From IMG/VR virus record IMGVR_UViG_3300023179_000042, positions 41,754-105,753 of that record: a DNA stretch of 64,000 nt, one strand, 5' to 3'. Under the pieces are notes generated by a model. That model searched no databases. It had not been told where the DNA came from and was given only the letters and a program-made list of their open reading frames with translations. The DNA comes from a virus. The position numbers and the translations under genes are program-made. Shown here in pieces: positions 7,937 to 18,800 of this stretch (its first letter is position 1; every line of letters begins with the position of its first letter).

Positions 7937-7973
7937 TTTGTTGTTATTTTACAACAAATGTAGCGTTTGTCAA
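7937..7973 (-). promoter_or_regulatory. Sigma70-type promoter for gp55, with overlapping inverted repeat
   Basis: Minus strand: TTGACA (7968-7973), 16-bp spacer, TAAAAT (7946-7951). A perfect 8-bp inverted repeat TTTGTTGT/ACAACAAA with a 6-nt loop (7937-7958) overlaps the -10 box and predicted start, where a repressor could bind. Confidence 0.6.
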
Positions 7974-8005
7974 CCGAAGATATTAAACTAGTAGTTTATT
8001 TATTG

Positions 8006-8013
8006 GTTAAATA
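8006..8013 (+). promoter_or_regulatory. Possible late promoter for the baseplate module
   Basis: GTTAAATA is a 6/8 match to TATAAATA, 18 bases before the ATG at 8032, with AGGA as ribosome binding site. Weak on its own, but this is the first gene of a roughly 28-kb late run and needs a promoter hereabouts. Confidence 0.35.
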
Positions 8014-8031
8014 CGGATATAGGATATTAAA

Positions 8032-9150
8032 ATGGCCGATGACGCACTACTAGAAAGTTTACAACAACAGAAAGACGACCTCACGCAACAGGCGCAAACT
8101 CAGATTGGAAATTATTTAGATGCCAAGAGTAACCTCTCGTCAATTTTAAATAGTAACGGCTCTGAGGAAGAAATTGCCAGTGCTGATCAGGCAGTAGCTG
8201 ATGCTAAAGCCTTGGTTGATGAAACTAAAGATCAGATCAAACAAGTAGATCAACAAATTGCCACGACTACAGATCCTCCTGTAACAAATTTATCAGAATC
8301 TGAAGTTGAAGCAGCCTTACGGCAGCAAACCAGCGAAGTAGTTGGTGATAATCAATTGCCATCACTGGGATCATTAGCCAACGGCGCTATAAATGCCGTA
8401 AAATCGGCTGTAGGCGGTGCACTTGGAGGTGCTGCTGGATTGTTTGGCAAAGTGTTGTTTGGTGCCATTAAACCAAATGTCAATCCAGGTGCTGTAAATT
8501 TTTACAATGTAAACGGCGATTTAATTCAAAAAGATACCAGGGTTAAAATACAAGTACCAGATCAATACTGGTCAGATATAACTGCTGGTCCTTTTGATGA
8601 ACTGGTGCTTAATAAAGGTATTATATTCCCCTACACTCCGGCTATAAGCTATGAAAACAAGGCTGAGTATACACCGGTAAACCCTGTACACAGTAATTTT
8701 ACACAATATTTTTATAAAAACAGTTCAGTAAGTCCTATAAGAATTTCAGGAAAGTTTACCGTTCAAAACGATCGAGATGCTGCAGTATACCTGTCAACTG
8801 TTCATCTATTAAAAGCTCTTACTAAAATGCGTTCTGGAGGATTAAAGGTAGACGCTTTAAGCGGAAGTCCACCGCCGGTCTGTAGATTGTTTGCCTATGG
8901 CCTGTTAATGATAGAAAATGTTCCAATAGTAATTAATTCATTTCAGCTTGAGTTGCCAGACAATGTTGATTATTATACATTAGGAAAGTCGTCAGGATCT
9001 GCTTATTCAATTTACGAAACTAACGCTGTACCTATTATTTCGACAATTACCTTAAATTGCTATCCAATTTATAGTAGGAACGAAATGCAAAAATTTAATG
9101 TTAAAGATTTTGTAGGCAGCACAAATTCACGCAAGTCAGGATATCTATAA
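8032..9150 (+). CDS. 48: Baseplate tail-tube cap/initiator (gp48/gp54 family)
   Basis: Residues about 150-372 match the gp48/gp54 tail-tube-associated family: a conserved block with PDQYW, IIFPYTPAISYENKAEYTP, a PVHSNFTQYFYKNS segment, then ISGKFTVQND and IVINSFQLELPDNVDYY. These proteins cap the baseplate hub and start tube polymerisation. The first 80 residues are a Gln/Asp-rich coiled coil, followed by a Gly/Ala linker, which T4 gp48 lacks. gp53 starts two bases after the stop. Only one gp48/54 homologue is visible, so which T4 protein it replaces is uncertain. Confidence 0.8.
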   Translation: MADDALLESLQQQKDDLTQQAQTQIGNYLDAKSNLSSILNSNGSEEEIASADQAVADAKALVDETKDQIKQVDQQIATTTDPPVTNLSESEVEAALRQQTSEVVGDNQLPSLGSLANGAINAVKSAVGGALGGAAGLFGKVLFGAIKPNVNPGAVNFYNVNGDLIQKDTRVKIQVPDQYWSDITAGPFDELVLNKGIIFPYTPAISYENKAEYTPVNPVHSNFTQYFYKNSSVSPIRISGKFTVQNDRDAAVYLSTVHLLKALTKMRSGGLKVDALSGSPPPVCRLFAYGLLMIENVPIVINSFQLELPDNVDYYTLGKSSGSAYSIYETNAVPIISTITLNCYPIYSRNEMQKFNVKDFVGSTNSRKSGYL

Positions 9151-9151
9151 A

Positions 9152-9451
9152 ATGTCAGCGTATTCAAAAAATAGTCCTTATTTTACTACAGACCAATCTA
9201 AAGGGTATCTAGATGTAATCACCTTTAGGGATTTTCCTGGTGAGGATGATGATATACTGTTTACATTAACTAAAAATTATGAATACAGGCCCGACCTCTT
9301 GGCCTACGACTTATATGGTGATGTAGGGTTGTGGTGGGTATTTTCTGTAAGGAACAAGGGGTTTATAAAAGATCCGATCTTTGATATGAAAAATGGTATT
9401 CAACTATATTTGCCTAAGCTAACAACAATAAAATCTGCCTTAGGAATTTAA
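9152..9451 (+). CDS. 53: Baseplate wedge protein gp53
   Basis: This 99-residue protein carries the gp53 signature: YEYRPDLLAYDLYGDVGLWW, then a DPIFDM segment and GIQLYLPK, the LysM-like fold of the wedge protein. T4 gp53 (196 residues) bridges wedges and hub; this is the short form seen in distant T4-like phages, keeping the core domain. It lies two bases after gp48/54 and one base before the next structural gene, so it is translated from the shared late transcript. Confidence 0.85.
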   Translation: MSAYSKNSPYFTTDQSKGYLDVITFRDFPGEDDDILFTLTKNYEYRPDLLAYDLYGDVGLWWVFSVRNKGFIKDPIFDMKNGIQLYLPKLTTIKSALGI

Positions 9452-9452
9452 A

Positions 9453-12400
9453 ATGCCTAATCTAACTCCGCAACAGATCGAACGAATAAGTGCAGCAACA
9501 GCCAATGTAACAACTGGTTCAACTGTGGCCAATTATGCTCAAAAGCCTGTTGTTTTAGGTAGCAATCAATCTAATGTGTTAAATGGATATCGATCGTATA
9601 CCTATGTTTTTACTATGGCGGCTCTAAAGCCAAAGTATCTACAGGATCCAAATCTTCTAAGAGAAAGCGAGCTTGAGCTGGTAATATTAAGAAGTGGTGG
9701 CAAGGGCACAGCAGGAATTTCTACCTCCGATAATCAACAAGGCATATCTGATGCTCAGAAAAATTACGATGCTGAAGCAACAAATCAATCTGCTACAACA
9801 GAATCTATTGCCAGGGCAAAAACAAAATTAGATAACGCAAAAAAGATTTTTAATCAGGCCTCTAGCGTTATTCCGGGATTCAATAAGTCAAGCCCTGGAC
9901 GATTTGATATGTTTATTTCAAATGTTGAAATTGACTCCATTTTTGGTTTTACAGAGCAGTCTTCAGTTTCTTTGCCTAATAACTTTAGATTTGAAGTAAC
10001 AGAGCCATACAGTATCAATGGTTTTTTAGAAGCACTACATACTGCAGCTATTGCCGCCGGCTATCCGAGCTATACTCAAGCGGTGTTTCTGTTAAAGGTT
10101 GAATTTATCGGGTATCCTGACAATAAGGATATTTCAGAGCCTGAATATATTCCTAATACAGAAAGATATTTTCCTTTTAGATTTTCTGGCGTAGATGTTG
10201 AAATTACAGAAAAAGGCACAGTGTATAGATGTACCGGCACACCCTTTAACGAGAGAGCTGCTTTTGGACATTCGGGCAAATTAAAAAAACCTGTTAATAT
10301 GGTAGGATCGACTGTAGGTGAAATACTCAAAGACCTTATGGTTAAGTTAACAGAACAACAAAAGGTAGCAGATCAAGAGTCAAAAGAAAATACAGCTAGC
10401 TCGAATAGACACGATACTTTTGAAATTAAATTTCCTATCTGGGGTCCAAATGGTTGGGATTTTTCTCAGGAAAACGAAATAGCTAAAACTAATCTTATAG
10501 ATCAATTAAAAGACCCGGCAATTTATAAATTTGATAATCCTGCTAGTACCAATAAACCGACAGCGTATCAACCAAGAGGACAAAAAAATCCAACACCACA
10601 GCAACAGGCAAAAAATCCAGAATCTTCAAAATATACTCCAGGATCAGGGACTAGTAAACCTCAAATACAATTTAATGAAAATGCTACAGTTGTTAACATT
10701 ATAGCTGCCATTATAAGAGACAGTAATTATACAAAAGATCTGCTTGAACATCTAGAACAAAAAGTTGATCAGTACGGCTATGTTGATTATTTTTTAGTTA
10801 CGGCGCAGGCTACCTATAGCGATGTTTTTGATACTGTTACTAGACGAAATTATCAAAATATAACTTATATAGTTACACCATATAAAGTACATTATAAAAG
10901 AATTCCTGGGTACGGTGCTATTCCAATATCAGAAGCAAAACTAAAATTGTTAGCTCTTAGAGAATATAATTATGTATACACAGGAAAAAATACCGATGTA
11001 TTAAATTTCAAATTAAATTTTAATAATTTATTTTTTGAAGCTGTGCCGTTGGCACAAGGTAACACTGATCAACCTAATAAAAAATACGGCATCGGACCTG
11101 CCGGAACACTGGATGTAAAAGTGTCAGGAGATAACAAACAGGCTATTGTTAACAGTGAATTAGGCACTCCACCGGTGTATGTTGAAACGGATGCGTCAGC
11201 AGTACAACCTGATGGCGGCATGGGCAATAGAAGACAAGACGATCCGTATGCTGCTCTGGCACGATCTATGCACAAGGCAATTGTTGATTCTAATTCCAGT
11301 ATGCTAACCGGCGATATAGAAATTATAGGTGATCCCCTTTATTTGGTAACTGGTGGTATAGGAAATTATAATCCTGCTCCTGGAGCTAATTTTAGTCTAA
11401 CTAAAAATGGAGAGGCAAATCATACCTATAGAGAAATTGTAATAGCAATTAACTTTAGAAATCCGGTTGATGTTGGCGCAGACGGTTTTATTGAATTTGA
11501 TCCAAACAGAGTGGCCTGGAGCGGCGTGTATAGGGTAACACAGGTCAAGCACACCTTTAATGATGGTATTTTTAAACAAAGTCTTAAGTTAATTAGGATT
11601 CCAGGTCAGGTTCTTGGGGAAGAAAAAACAGCAGAATCTATTGCTGCCAAATATAAACTTAAACCAAAAATTTCAGACATAGAAACTCCACAAACAACTG
11701 TAGGTGTTGATGCTGGAAGACCTACTGCGGTGAATTTATTTTCACAATTACAAAGAGGATTACCTAGTTTAGGGTTGCCAGGGGCATTAAGTAATTTTAC
11801 AGGAGCAGTAGGCGGCCTTGGAGGAACAGTGTCAGGTCTACTTAATCAGGTAAGCGGCGCTGTTACAAGTGGCATAGGTAAATTAACATCAGCCGCCGGT
11901 GCTTTTGGCGGCGCGATTCCTGGTGGAGTTGATCAGTTAGCATCGGGTATACGACTACAGGCATCGGGTCTTGTTAATTTTGCCCAGCAAAATTTAGGAA
12001 TTGCTGCTGTTGTGAATCAGGTAGCTAATACTGTTGAAACAAATTTTCCTGTTACACAGGCCGCTGCTCAATTAGCAAGCGGCATTGTTTCAAAAGCTAG
12101 TTCAATTGTGAATAGTGTTGCTGTTCCTGGGTCGGGAATTGGCGCAGGAGCATCTGTATTAATCGACGCCGCTGCATCTGTTGTGCCTAGTACTAACGGA
12201 ACAATTACTGCTCAGGATATAAAACTATCTCCTGCCCAGTTACCTACTAGCATTTCGGCATTAGGCACAGCCGCTCAAGATCTTGCCGGAACTCAAATAG
12301 CAAATGTTGCAGCACTTGGATCTCAAGCAGCTTCTCTTGCCGGTGGTATCGGCTCAAAACTTTCTGGATTGATAAGCGGAAGTAGTACGGATCCTACAGG

Positions 12401-13037
12401 GTTGGCCAGCGGACTAGGTATTAATGTATCGTCACTTTCGGGATTAAGTGCCGGACTTCAAAGTAAGGTGCTAGGCGAGGTTGGTAATATTGCTAAAAGT
12501 ATTCCAACCAATGTTGACCTAGGACAGGCAGTATCACAGGGACTAGTACTAGATTTTATTAGCAAAGATAAATTTGCTAATATTCCTGCTACCGCACCTT
12601 TTATTAAAGCTCCTAATGCTGAAATTAGTGTAACAGATTTAAAAACAATTGCCTCAGCAGGTCCGGCCGCATTGGCAAGATCATTTGGAGTATCTGATAT
12701 AAGTAAAGTTTCGTCGAGCCTGTTGCCCGATGATTCGGGATCTCTATTGTCTGCTGGTCTGTCTTCACTGAATGCTGGATTAAAAAATCCTTTTACTGGA
12801 TTGTCTACAAATTTAAATTCAACAGATGTATCTGCTTTTAAAGATAAATTAGGATCGGCAGCAAGTCAGTTGTCAGGATTAACCGGTAAAGCAGGCTCAG
12901 TTGAAGGTAATTTAAGTTCACTATACTCATTAGCAGGCGGCAGCAGTGATCAACTTAATTTAGCAAAAAGTGTTACATCTAATTTTGGAAGTTTATCAAG
13001 TGATAGTAGTCCTTTAAAAAAGTTATTTGGTGGATAA
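9453..13037 (+). CDS. Large baseplate hub-like structural protein with Ala/Gly/Ser-rich C-terminal tail
   Basis: The 1194-residue protein has two parts. Residues 1 to about 730 are globular, with features of tail-hub proteins (gp27/gpD type): a segment with GRFDMFISNVEIDSIFG near 150, an FRFSGVDVEITEKGTVY stretch near 245, IEIIGDPLYLVTGG near 620 and a closing WSGVYRVTQVKHTFNDG segment near 690, where phage hub proteins commonly have a similar V..V.H pattern. Residues about 760-1194 are Ala/Gly/Ser/Leu-rich amphipathic repeats. It lies between gp53 and the gp5 spike, where a gp27 equivalent is needed and no other candidate is visible. The hub role is inferred; no long match is claimed. Confidence 0.5.
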   Translation: MPNLTPQQIERISAATANVTTGSTVANYAQKPVVLGSNQSNVLNGYRSYTYVFTMAALKPKYLQDPNLLRESELELVILRSGGKGTAGISTSDNQQGISDAQKNYDAEATNQSATTESIARAKTKLDNAKKIFNQASSVIPGFNKSSPGRFDMFISNVEIDSIFGFTEQSSVSLPNNFRFEVTEPYSINGFLEALHTAAIAAGYPSYTQAVFLLKVEFIGYPDNKDISEPEYIPNTERYFPFRFSGVDVEITEKGTVYRCTGTPFNERAAFGHSGKLKKPVNMVGSTVGEILKDLMVKLTEQQKVADQESKENTASSNRHDTFEIKFPIWGPNGWDFSQENEIAKTNLIDQLKDPAIYKFDNPASTNKPTAYQPRGQKNPTPQQQAKNPESSKYTPGSGTSKPQIQFNENATVVNIIAAIIRDSNYTKDLLEHLEQKVDQYGYVDYFLVTAQATYSDVFDTVTRRNYQNITYIVTPYKVHYKRIPGYGAIPISEAKLKLLALREYNYVYTGKNTDVLNFKLNFNNLFFEAVPLAQGNTDQPNKKYGIGPAGTLDVKVSGDNKQAIVNSELGTPPVYVETDASAVQPDGGMGNRRQDDPYAALARSMHKAIVDSNSSMLTGDIEIIGDPLYLVTGGIGNYNPAPGANFSLTKNGEANHTYREIVIAINFRNPVDVGADGFIEFDPNRVAWSGVYRVTQVKHTFNDGIFKQSLKLIRIPGQVLGEEKTAESIAAKYKLKPKISDIETPQTTVGVDAGRPTAVNLFSQLQRGLPSLGLPGALSNFTGAVGGLGGTVSGLLNQVSGAVTSGIGKLTSAAGAFGGAIPGGVDQLASGIRLQASGLVNFAQQNLGIAAVVNQVANTVETNFPVTQAAAQLASGIVSKASSIVNSVAVPGSGIGAGASVLIDAAASVVPSTNGTITAQDIKLSPAQLPTSISALGTAAQDLAGTQIANVAALGSQAASLAGGIGSKLSGLISGSSTDPTGLASGLGINVSSLSGLSAGLQSKVLGEVGNIAKSIPTNVDLGQAVSQGLVLDFISKDKFANIPATAPFIKAPNAEISVTDLKTIASAGPAALARSFGVSDISKVSSSLLPDDSGSLLSAGLSSLNAGLKNPFTGLSTNLNSTDVSAFKDKLGSAASQLSGLTGKAGSVEGNLSSLYSLAGGSSDQLNLAKSVTSNFGSLSSDSSPLKKLFGG

Positions 13038-13043
13038 TGTAAT

Positions 13044-15362
13044 ATGTCTGGTTTTGAAAGAAGAAGAAAAGGTAAACTTGGGTCTCCTGGGCCCTTTTTA
13101 GCCGAGGTGACTAACCACTTAGATCCAACTTATATGGGCGGTCTAGAAGTTTCTTTAATTAAAGGCCTGCCTAACAAGGTAACACTTCAGGCAGATACCT
13201 ACATTGTTCAATACCTTTCTCCTTTTTATGGAGCAACGTCTGCTAGATTTGAAGGTACGAATGCTAGCGATTTTAACGATGTACAAAAAAGCTACGGTTT
13301 TTGGATGGTTCCACCTGATGTCGGAACTACAGTCATGGTAATCTTTATCGACGGAGATCCTAACCAAGGATATTGGATAGGCTGCGTTGCTGATGTATTT
13401 CAGAATCATATGGTTCCTGGCATACCTGCTACAAATAGTTTAAGTATGACCCAGGAGCAAAAACAAAAATATGGGAGCGAGTTTTTACCATCAGCTGAAT
13501 TTTTAAAAGGTGTTGCTAGAGATATAATTGTAAGTGACAAAATTACTAAACCAGTTCACCCATTTGCTGATAGGTTATTGGCTCAAGGTTTAATACTGGA
13601 TACGGTTCGAGGAGTAACTTCAAGTGGTGCTCGCAGAGAAGTTCCTAGTCAAGTATTCGGAATTAGCACACCGGGCCCGCTTGATACAAGTCCGAATGCT
13701 AAAAAAGGTAACATCGGTTATGGTGGCGATAAGTCGCAACAGTTTCCTGTTAGCAGACTGGGCGGCAGCACTTTTGTTATGGATGACGGAGATATTAATG
13801 GTCAAAACGAATTAGTGCGAATAAGGACTAGAACAGGGCATCAAATACTTTTTCATAATAGTCAAGATCTAATATACATCGCTAACAGCAAAGGAACCGC
13901 TTGGATTGAATTAACTAGTAATGGCAAAATAGATATCTATGCTAAAGATAGTGTTAGCATTCATACAGAAAATGATTTTAACTTTAGAGCAGATAGAGAT
14001 ATTAATATGGAAGCCGGCCGAAATATTAATATAAGAACTATAAAAGGTAATATGGAAACAAATATTACCGGCTACTATAATTTAATTATTGATGATTATG
14101 CTAAGATTGCTATTAAAAATAATAAAGATGAGACCATAGGGCAATCATTAAAAATTAATGTTGGGCAAGATGCTAACCTACATGTTTCGTCAGATATTAA
14201 ATTAACTACGGATGGAAATTTTAATGTATCAAGTGCTAAATCTAACAATCTAACTGCCGGTGGAACTACAAATATTAAATCTGGCGGCGATCATATCGAA
14301 ACAGCTTCTAATATACACATGAATGGCCCGGCCGCTGGCACGGCAACAAAAGCCTCTGATGCTCAAGTTGCTCCTCTTTTACCTATATATTCATTGCCCA
14401 ATAGATCGCCAACAGCAGGATGGATAAATGGCAACTTTTATAAAACAGATGATATCAAAAGCATCATGCAAAGAGTACCAACGCATGAACCATGGGAACA
14501 ACATGAAAATGTTAACCCGCCGAGGTTTTCACCAGAAGCCACGGACGCCTCTCTTCAAAGCCGGGCCGAGTCTAGTATACCTCCTAATCCTAATTCCGGA
14601 ATACAACAACCGGCTAATTCTGCCGAAGTGATTCCGGGAACATGTGATCCAAAATATGCCAAGGATATTAACAATCCAGCAAGCCAATCTGGTATAAGTG
14701 CTTTAAAAGATGCCTGTGCTTCGTTAGGAATTACTTCTCCTATAGCCATAGCTAGTATTTTAGGTATTGCTGGTGGAGAAAGTCGCTGGCGTGTAGTAAC
14801 TGAAAACTTTAATTATAAACCGGATAGGTTATTACAGGTTTTTCCTAGTGTGTTTAAAGGTGATACTGCGCTAGCTCAAAAATATGCCGGTAACCCAAAT
14901 AACAGCTTGCCAGAATTTTTATATGGATATCAGACAAGTAAAGGCCAAGGCCTTGGTAATACTCAACCTGGTGACGGAGCAAAGTATGTCGGTCGAGGTT
15001 TTATTCAATTAACTGGTCGTGGCAATTACACCAGATATAGTAAATTACTCTATGATAAAGGTGTAATAGATACTGCTAGCTATCTAGTTGATTATCCTGA
15101 TAAACTTAACGATCTAAGAATAGCTGCTTTGGCCAGTGTAATATATTTTATTGATCGGGTAAAAGTATCACAAACCGATCCTGGATATTTTGAGGCAGCT
15201 TGTCGTGCCGTAGGTTATAATACCCCCGATATCCATGCTACTAAAAAAGGATTTTATGAATGCTTTTTGGGCCAGTTAACAGGTGGTATTGTAAGTTCCG
15301 GGTCGGGCGGTATCGTAACAACCAGTGATGGTAAACCTGTAAAAACTGGGTCAGGTGGGTAA
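13044..15362 (+). CDS. 5: gp5-like tail spike with C-terminal GH19 lysozyme domain
   Basis: Three parts are visible in 772 residues. Residues about 15-130 are a gp5/VgrG-type OB fold (FLAEVTNHLDPTYMGGLEV, GFWMVPPDVGTTVMVIFIDG). Residues about 250-440 form a needle-type beta-helix rich in short repeats (GKIDIYAKDSVSIHTENDF, EAGRNINIRT). Residues about 540-745 are a GH19 muramidase/chitinase-like domain with Glu579 (AGGESRW), Glu587 (TENFNY), a DRLLQVFP segment and YVGRGFIQLTGRGNYTRYS. In T4 gp5 a different lysozyme (T4 type) sits between OB fold and needle. Here the enzyme is of another family and follows the needle. It would open peptidoglycan during tail penetration. Confidence 0.85.
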   Translation: MSGFERRRKGKLGSPGPFLAEVTNHLDPTYMGGLEVSLIKGLPNKVTLQADTYIVQYLSPFYGATSARFEGTNASDFNDVQKSYGFWMVPPDVGTTVMVIFIDGDPNQGYWIGCVADVFQNHMVPGIPATNSLSMTQEQKQKYGSEFLPSAEFLKGVARDIIVSDKITKPVHPFADRLLAQGLILDTVRGVTSSGARREVPSQVFGISTPGPLDTSPNAKKGNIGYGGDKSQQFPVSRLGGSTFVMDDGDINGQNELVRIRTRTGHQILFHNSQDLIYIANSKGTAWIELTSNGKIDIYAKDSVSIHTENDFNFRADRDINMEAGRNINIRTIKGNMETNITGYYNLIIDDYAKIAIKNNKDETIGQSLKINVGQDANLHVSSDIKLTTDGNFNVSSAKSNNLTAGGTTNIKSGGDHIETASNIHMNGPAAGTATKASDAQVAPLLPIYSLPNRSPTAGWINGNFYKTDDIKSIMQRVPTHEPWEQHENVNPPRFSPEATDASLQSRAESSIPPNPNSGIQQPANSAEVIPGTCDPKYAKDINNPASQSGISALKDACASLGITSPIAIASILGIAGGESRWRVVTENFNYKPDRLLQVFPSVFKGDTALAQKYAGNPNNSLPEFLYGYQTSKGQGLGNTQPGDGAKYVGRGFIQLTGRGNYTRYSKLLYDKGVIDTASYLVDYPDKLNDLRIAALASVIYFIDRVKVSQTDPGYFEAACRAVGYNTPDIHATKKGFYECFLGQLTGGIVSSGSGGIVTTSDGKPVKTGSGG

Positions 15363-15374
15363 AATAAATACATT

Positions 15375-15809
15375 ATGCCATACAAGAATATTGAAATAGG
15401 AAACCCAAGTACCGTTCTACAACGAGCCCTTCAAACTTCTCAGTTTTATAAAGGGTTTAGTTCGGCTCCAGATGTCCCAGGGTCAAAATTGTTTGATTTT
15501 GATCTGATCAAACAAGATTTGTTTAATCACTTCAATACACGCAAAGGCGAGAGAGTAATGAATCCAGCCTTTGGCACAATTATTTGGGATCTCCTTATGG
15601 AACCGATGACTGACGATGTAAGGAACGCCCTAAGAGATGATATTAGTAGAATTTGTAATAGTGACCCTAGAATCACTCCAATACAGATTAATATGATAGA
15701 ACGAGAAAATGGTTATCTTCTTGAGTTAACTTTATTGTTGAATGGAACAGATCAGTCTACACAACTTGTTTTAGCGTTTGATCAAAAAATTGGCCTTAGT
15801 ATGCAATAA
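15375..15809 (+). CDS. 25: Baseplate wedge protein gp25
   Basis: The 144-residue protein matches the gp25 family, the sheath initiator and wedge core shared with type VI secretion TssE. The diagnostic block is HFNTRKGERVMNPAFGTIIW (residues about 56-75), including the conserved R-G-E-R-x-M-x-P segment. T4 gp25 has 132 residues. It starts 12 bases after gp5 and precedes gp6, the usual T4-like order. An AATAAATA sequence just before it is too close to the ATG to be its promoter. Confidence 0.9.
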   Translation: MPYKNIEIGNPSTVLQRALQTSQFYKGFSSAPDVPGSKLFDFDLIKQDLFNHFNTRKGERVMNPAFGTIIWDLLMEPMTDDVRNALRDDISRICNSDPRITPIQINMIERENGYLLELTLLLNGTDQSTQLVLAFDQKIGLSMQ

Positions 15810-15829
15810 AATACCTACATTATTTTTCA

Positions 15830-15837
15830 AATAAATA
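15830..15837 (+). promoter_or_regulatory. Possible late promoter before gp6
   Basis: AATAAATA, a 7/8 late-box match, ends 19 bases before the gp6 ATG; the predicted start gives a leader of about 14 bases. Plausible as an internal late promoter. Confidence 0.4.
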
Positions 15838-15856
15838 TTGAAACCGATAAACAATT

Positions 15857-18800
15857 ATGATTCCATCAACAAATAGCAAACTTTTAGTGGCCGAAGATTG
15901 GAAAAAGATCTATTCCAGCTATCGTAATGCTGACTTTAAAAGTTATGATTTTGAAACAATTAGAAGAACTATGATACAATATCTTCGGGAAAATTATCCC
16001 GAAGACTTTAATGACTTCGTTGAAAGCAGCGAATATATTGCTCTAATCGATCTTATTGCTTATCTTGGTCAAAATTTAAGTTTTAGAATTGATTTAAATG
16101 CTAGAGAAAATTTTCTAGAAACTGCTGAGCGTCGAGATAGCATTCTTCGATTGGCACAGCTTATAAGCTACAGCCCAAAAAGAAATTTACCAGCTTCGGG
16201 ATTTTTAAAGATATCTGCTGTTTCAACAACAGACTCTGTAATTGATGCTAACAATATTAATTTGGCAAATACAACAATTTTGTGGAACGACCCTACCAAT
16301 ACTAATTGGTATAATCAGTTCAACAGCATTTTGAATAGTGCAATGCCTAGCACCTATGTATTTGGCAAGCCATTTGATAGATCCACTATTGAAGGTGTTT
16401 TAACAGAACAATATAGAATTAATAGTGCTAACACAGATGTACCAGTTTACAGTTTTGTAAAAAATATCAATGGTACAAGTATGAATTTTGAGCTTGTGAG
16501 TTCAACATTTTCTGGACAAAATTATGTCTACGAGGAAGCACCTCGCCCAGGAAATAGTTTTAGCATATTATATAGAAACGATAATCAAGGGTCTGGCAGT
16601 TCAAGGACTGGATTCTTTGTTCATTTTAGACAAGGTTCTCTTGGCATGGCCTCGTTTTCAATTAACACGCCTGTGCCTAATGAAATTATTGGAATTAATA
16701 CTCCGGGCATTAACAACAATGATGTGTGGTTATGGCAGCTATCATCAAATAAAAATTTTACAACACTTTGGTCTAAAACATCAAGTATTGTAGGAAACAA
16801 TGTTGTTTACAACAGTTTATATAATAGTCAAAGAAATATCTATAGCGTTACATCACGAGACCAGGATCAGATTGATTTAAATTTTTCTGATGGAAGTTTT
16901 GGTAATTTACCTAAGGGCGATTTTAGATTAATGTATCGTGTAAGTAACGGATTAACTTACACTATAAAGCCTGAACAGTTGTCAGGTATTACAATCGATA
17001 TTCCTTATTATAATAAGTTAAATCAGCTGCACACATTATCGTTAACTTTAAATTTATACTATACGGTTACAAATAGTTCAGGAGCAGAAAGTAACGATGA
17101 TATAAAGAGAAAAGCACCACAGGCATATTATCTTCAGAATAGAATGATTACTGCTGAGGATTATAATATTGCCCCTTTAACTTTAGGTAATGATATTCTT
17201 AAAGTAAAAAGTGTGAACCGTGTATCGACGGGGATTAGTAAGTATTTTGACCTGACCGATGTTAGTGGAAAATACGGAAGTACAAATATTTTTGCCACAG
17301 ACGGTGCCCTTTATAAAAATACCCATAGAGAATCTTTTGAGTTTGAATTTGCAAATAGAAATGAAGTTTATTCGATAATAAAATCTCAACTTGAGCCAAT
17401 ATTAAAAGCTCAAAATATGAATTCATTTTATCTTGACAAATATCCAAGACCTGAATTAACTTATCTAAATGTTGCCTGGAAACAAGTTAACAATTTATCT
17501 GGATCTAGTAGAGGATATTTTTATAATACAATATCTGAAACTCCTCAGTCTGTAGCCGGATTTATAGATAATAACTTAACCTATGTTGCTCCTGGAGCCC
17601 TTGTAAAATTTATTACACCGTCAGGATATTTTTCAAAAGAAGGTGGCTTAGTTGCTAATCAATCGCAAACTTCAAAAAAATATATATGGTCTAAGGTCGT
17701 TCAAGTTATTGGTGATGGTAGTAATTCGGGGGTTGGAATGTTGGACGATGGCACCGGCCCGATTATATTCAGTGATGTGATTCCGTCCGGAGCGATTCCT
17801 GTTGAGGTAATTCCTAAATTTAATAATATTTTTACATATAGCTTCGAAACTGAATTGGTTAACCTATGCTTGTCTCAGAAAAATTTTGGATTGTCTATAG
17901 ATAGAACATCAAGGCAGTGGTATATAATAAGTGATACAAACTTAGATGTAATTAATCCATTTAGTTTTAACTACCAAGGCGATACTACAAATGCTTCAAA
18001 GGATGGAAGCTGGCTCATAGCATTTACCTGGACAGGAAATAATTATAAGGTCATTTATAGACTAACCGATTATATTTTTGAAAGTCTACAACAAACTGGT
18101 TTTTATGTTGATCCAAATAATATAAGCTACGACTATGCTTCAGACACAGTTATAAAAGACAAAATTTCTGTCCTGTCAATAAACACATCTGTGACCCCGA
18201 CATCGGCAGTGAATACTTCGACATTTGGAAGTTTAGGCATAGACTATAATTGGCAAATTGATTCTGATATTGTTGAACCCGACGGTTATGTTGAACCTAA
18301 AAAAGTAAAAGTTAGTTTTTATGATTACAACAATCTAGGTCAAATTTCAGATCCTGATACTTTTAATAATATTGTAGAACCAAATTCATTAAATTCAGAA
18401 ACTGGATACAAAGATAAATTTGTTTATTTTTATAGACTTAACAACGGACTTCGTTATGTTGTTACAAGTACAAATATTACAGCATATCCGAATGAGGACC
18501 TTGTTCAAGAGACTCCTGCTGATGGTGATTTATTTTATTTTTATGACAGTGATAAAAATGTTGTAAAATATTATTCTACAAGTTCTTTAGCAAAAACAAA
18601 TAATCCTTGGGTCTATACTCCAACGTATTTTGCCTATCCCGGAAGAACAAATTTAAAGTTCCAATACATTCATAACAGCGGAGAAAACAGAAGAATTGAT
18701 CCAGGCAAGAGTAATATTATGGACTTGTACATATTGACTTCTCAATATGACAGTGACTTTAGATCGTGGCTAAATTCTGGTAGTGGTTCTGCTCCATTAG

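Noticed and set aside
15363-15371. AATAAATA-like late box before gp25
   Set aside because: It lies four bases from the ATG, so a transcript from it would start at or after the start codon.
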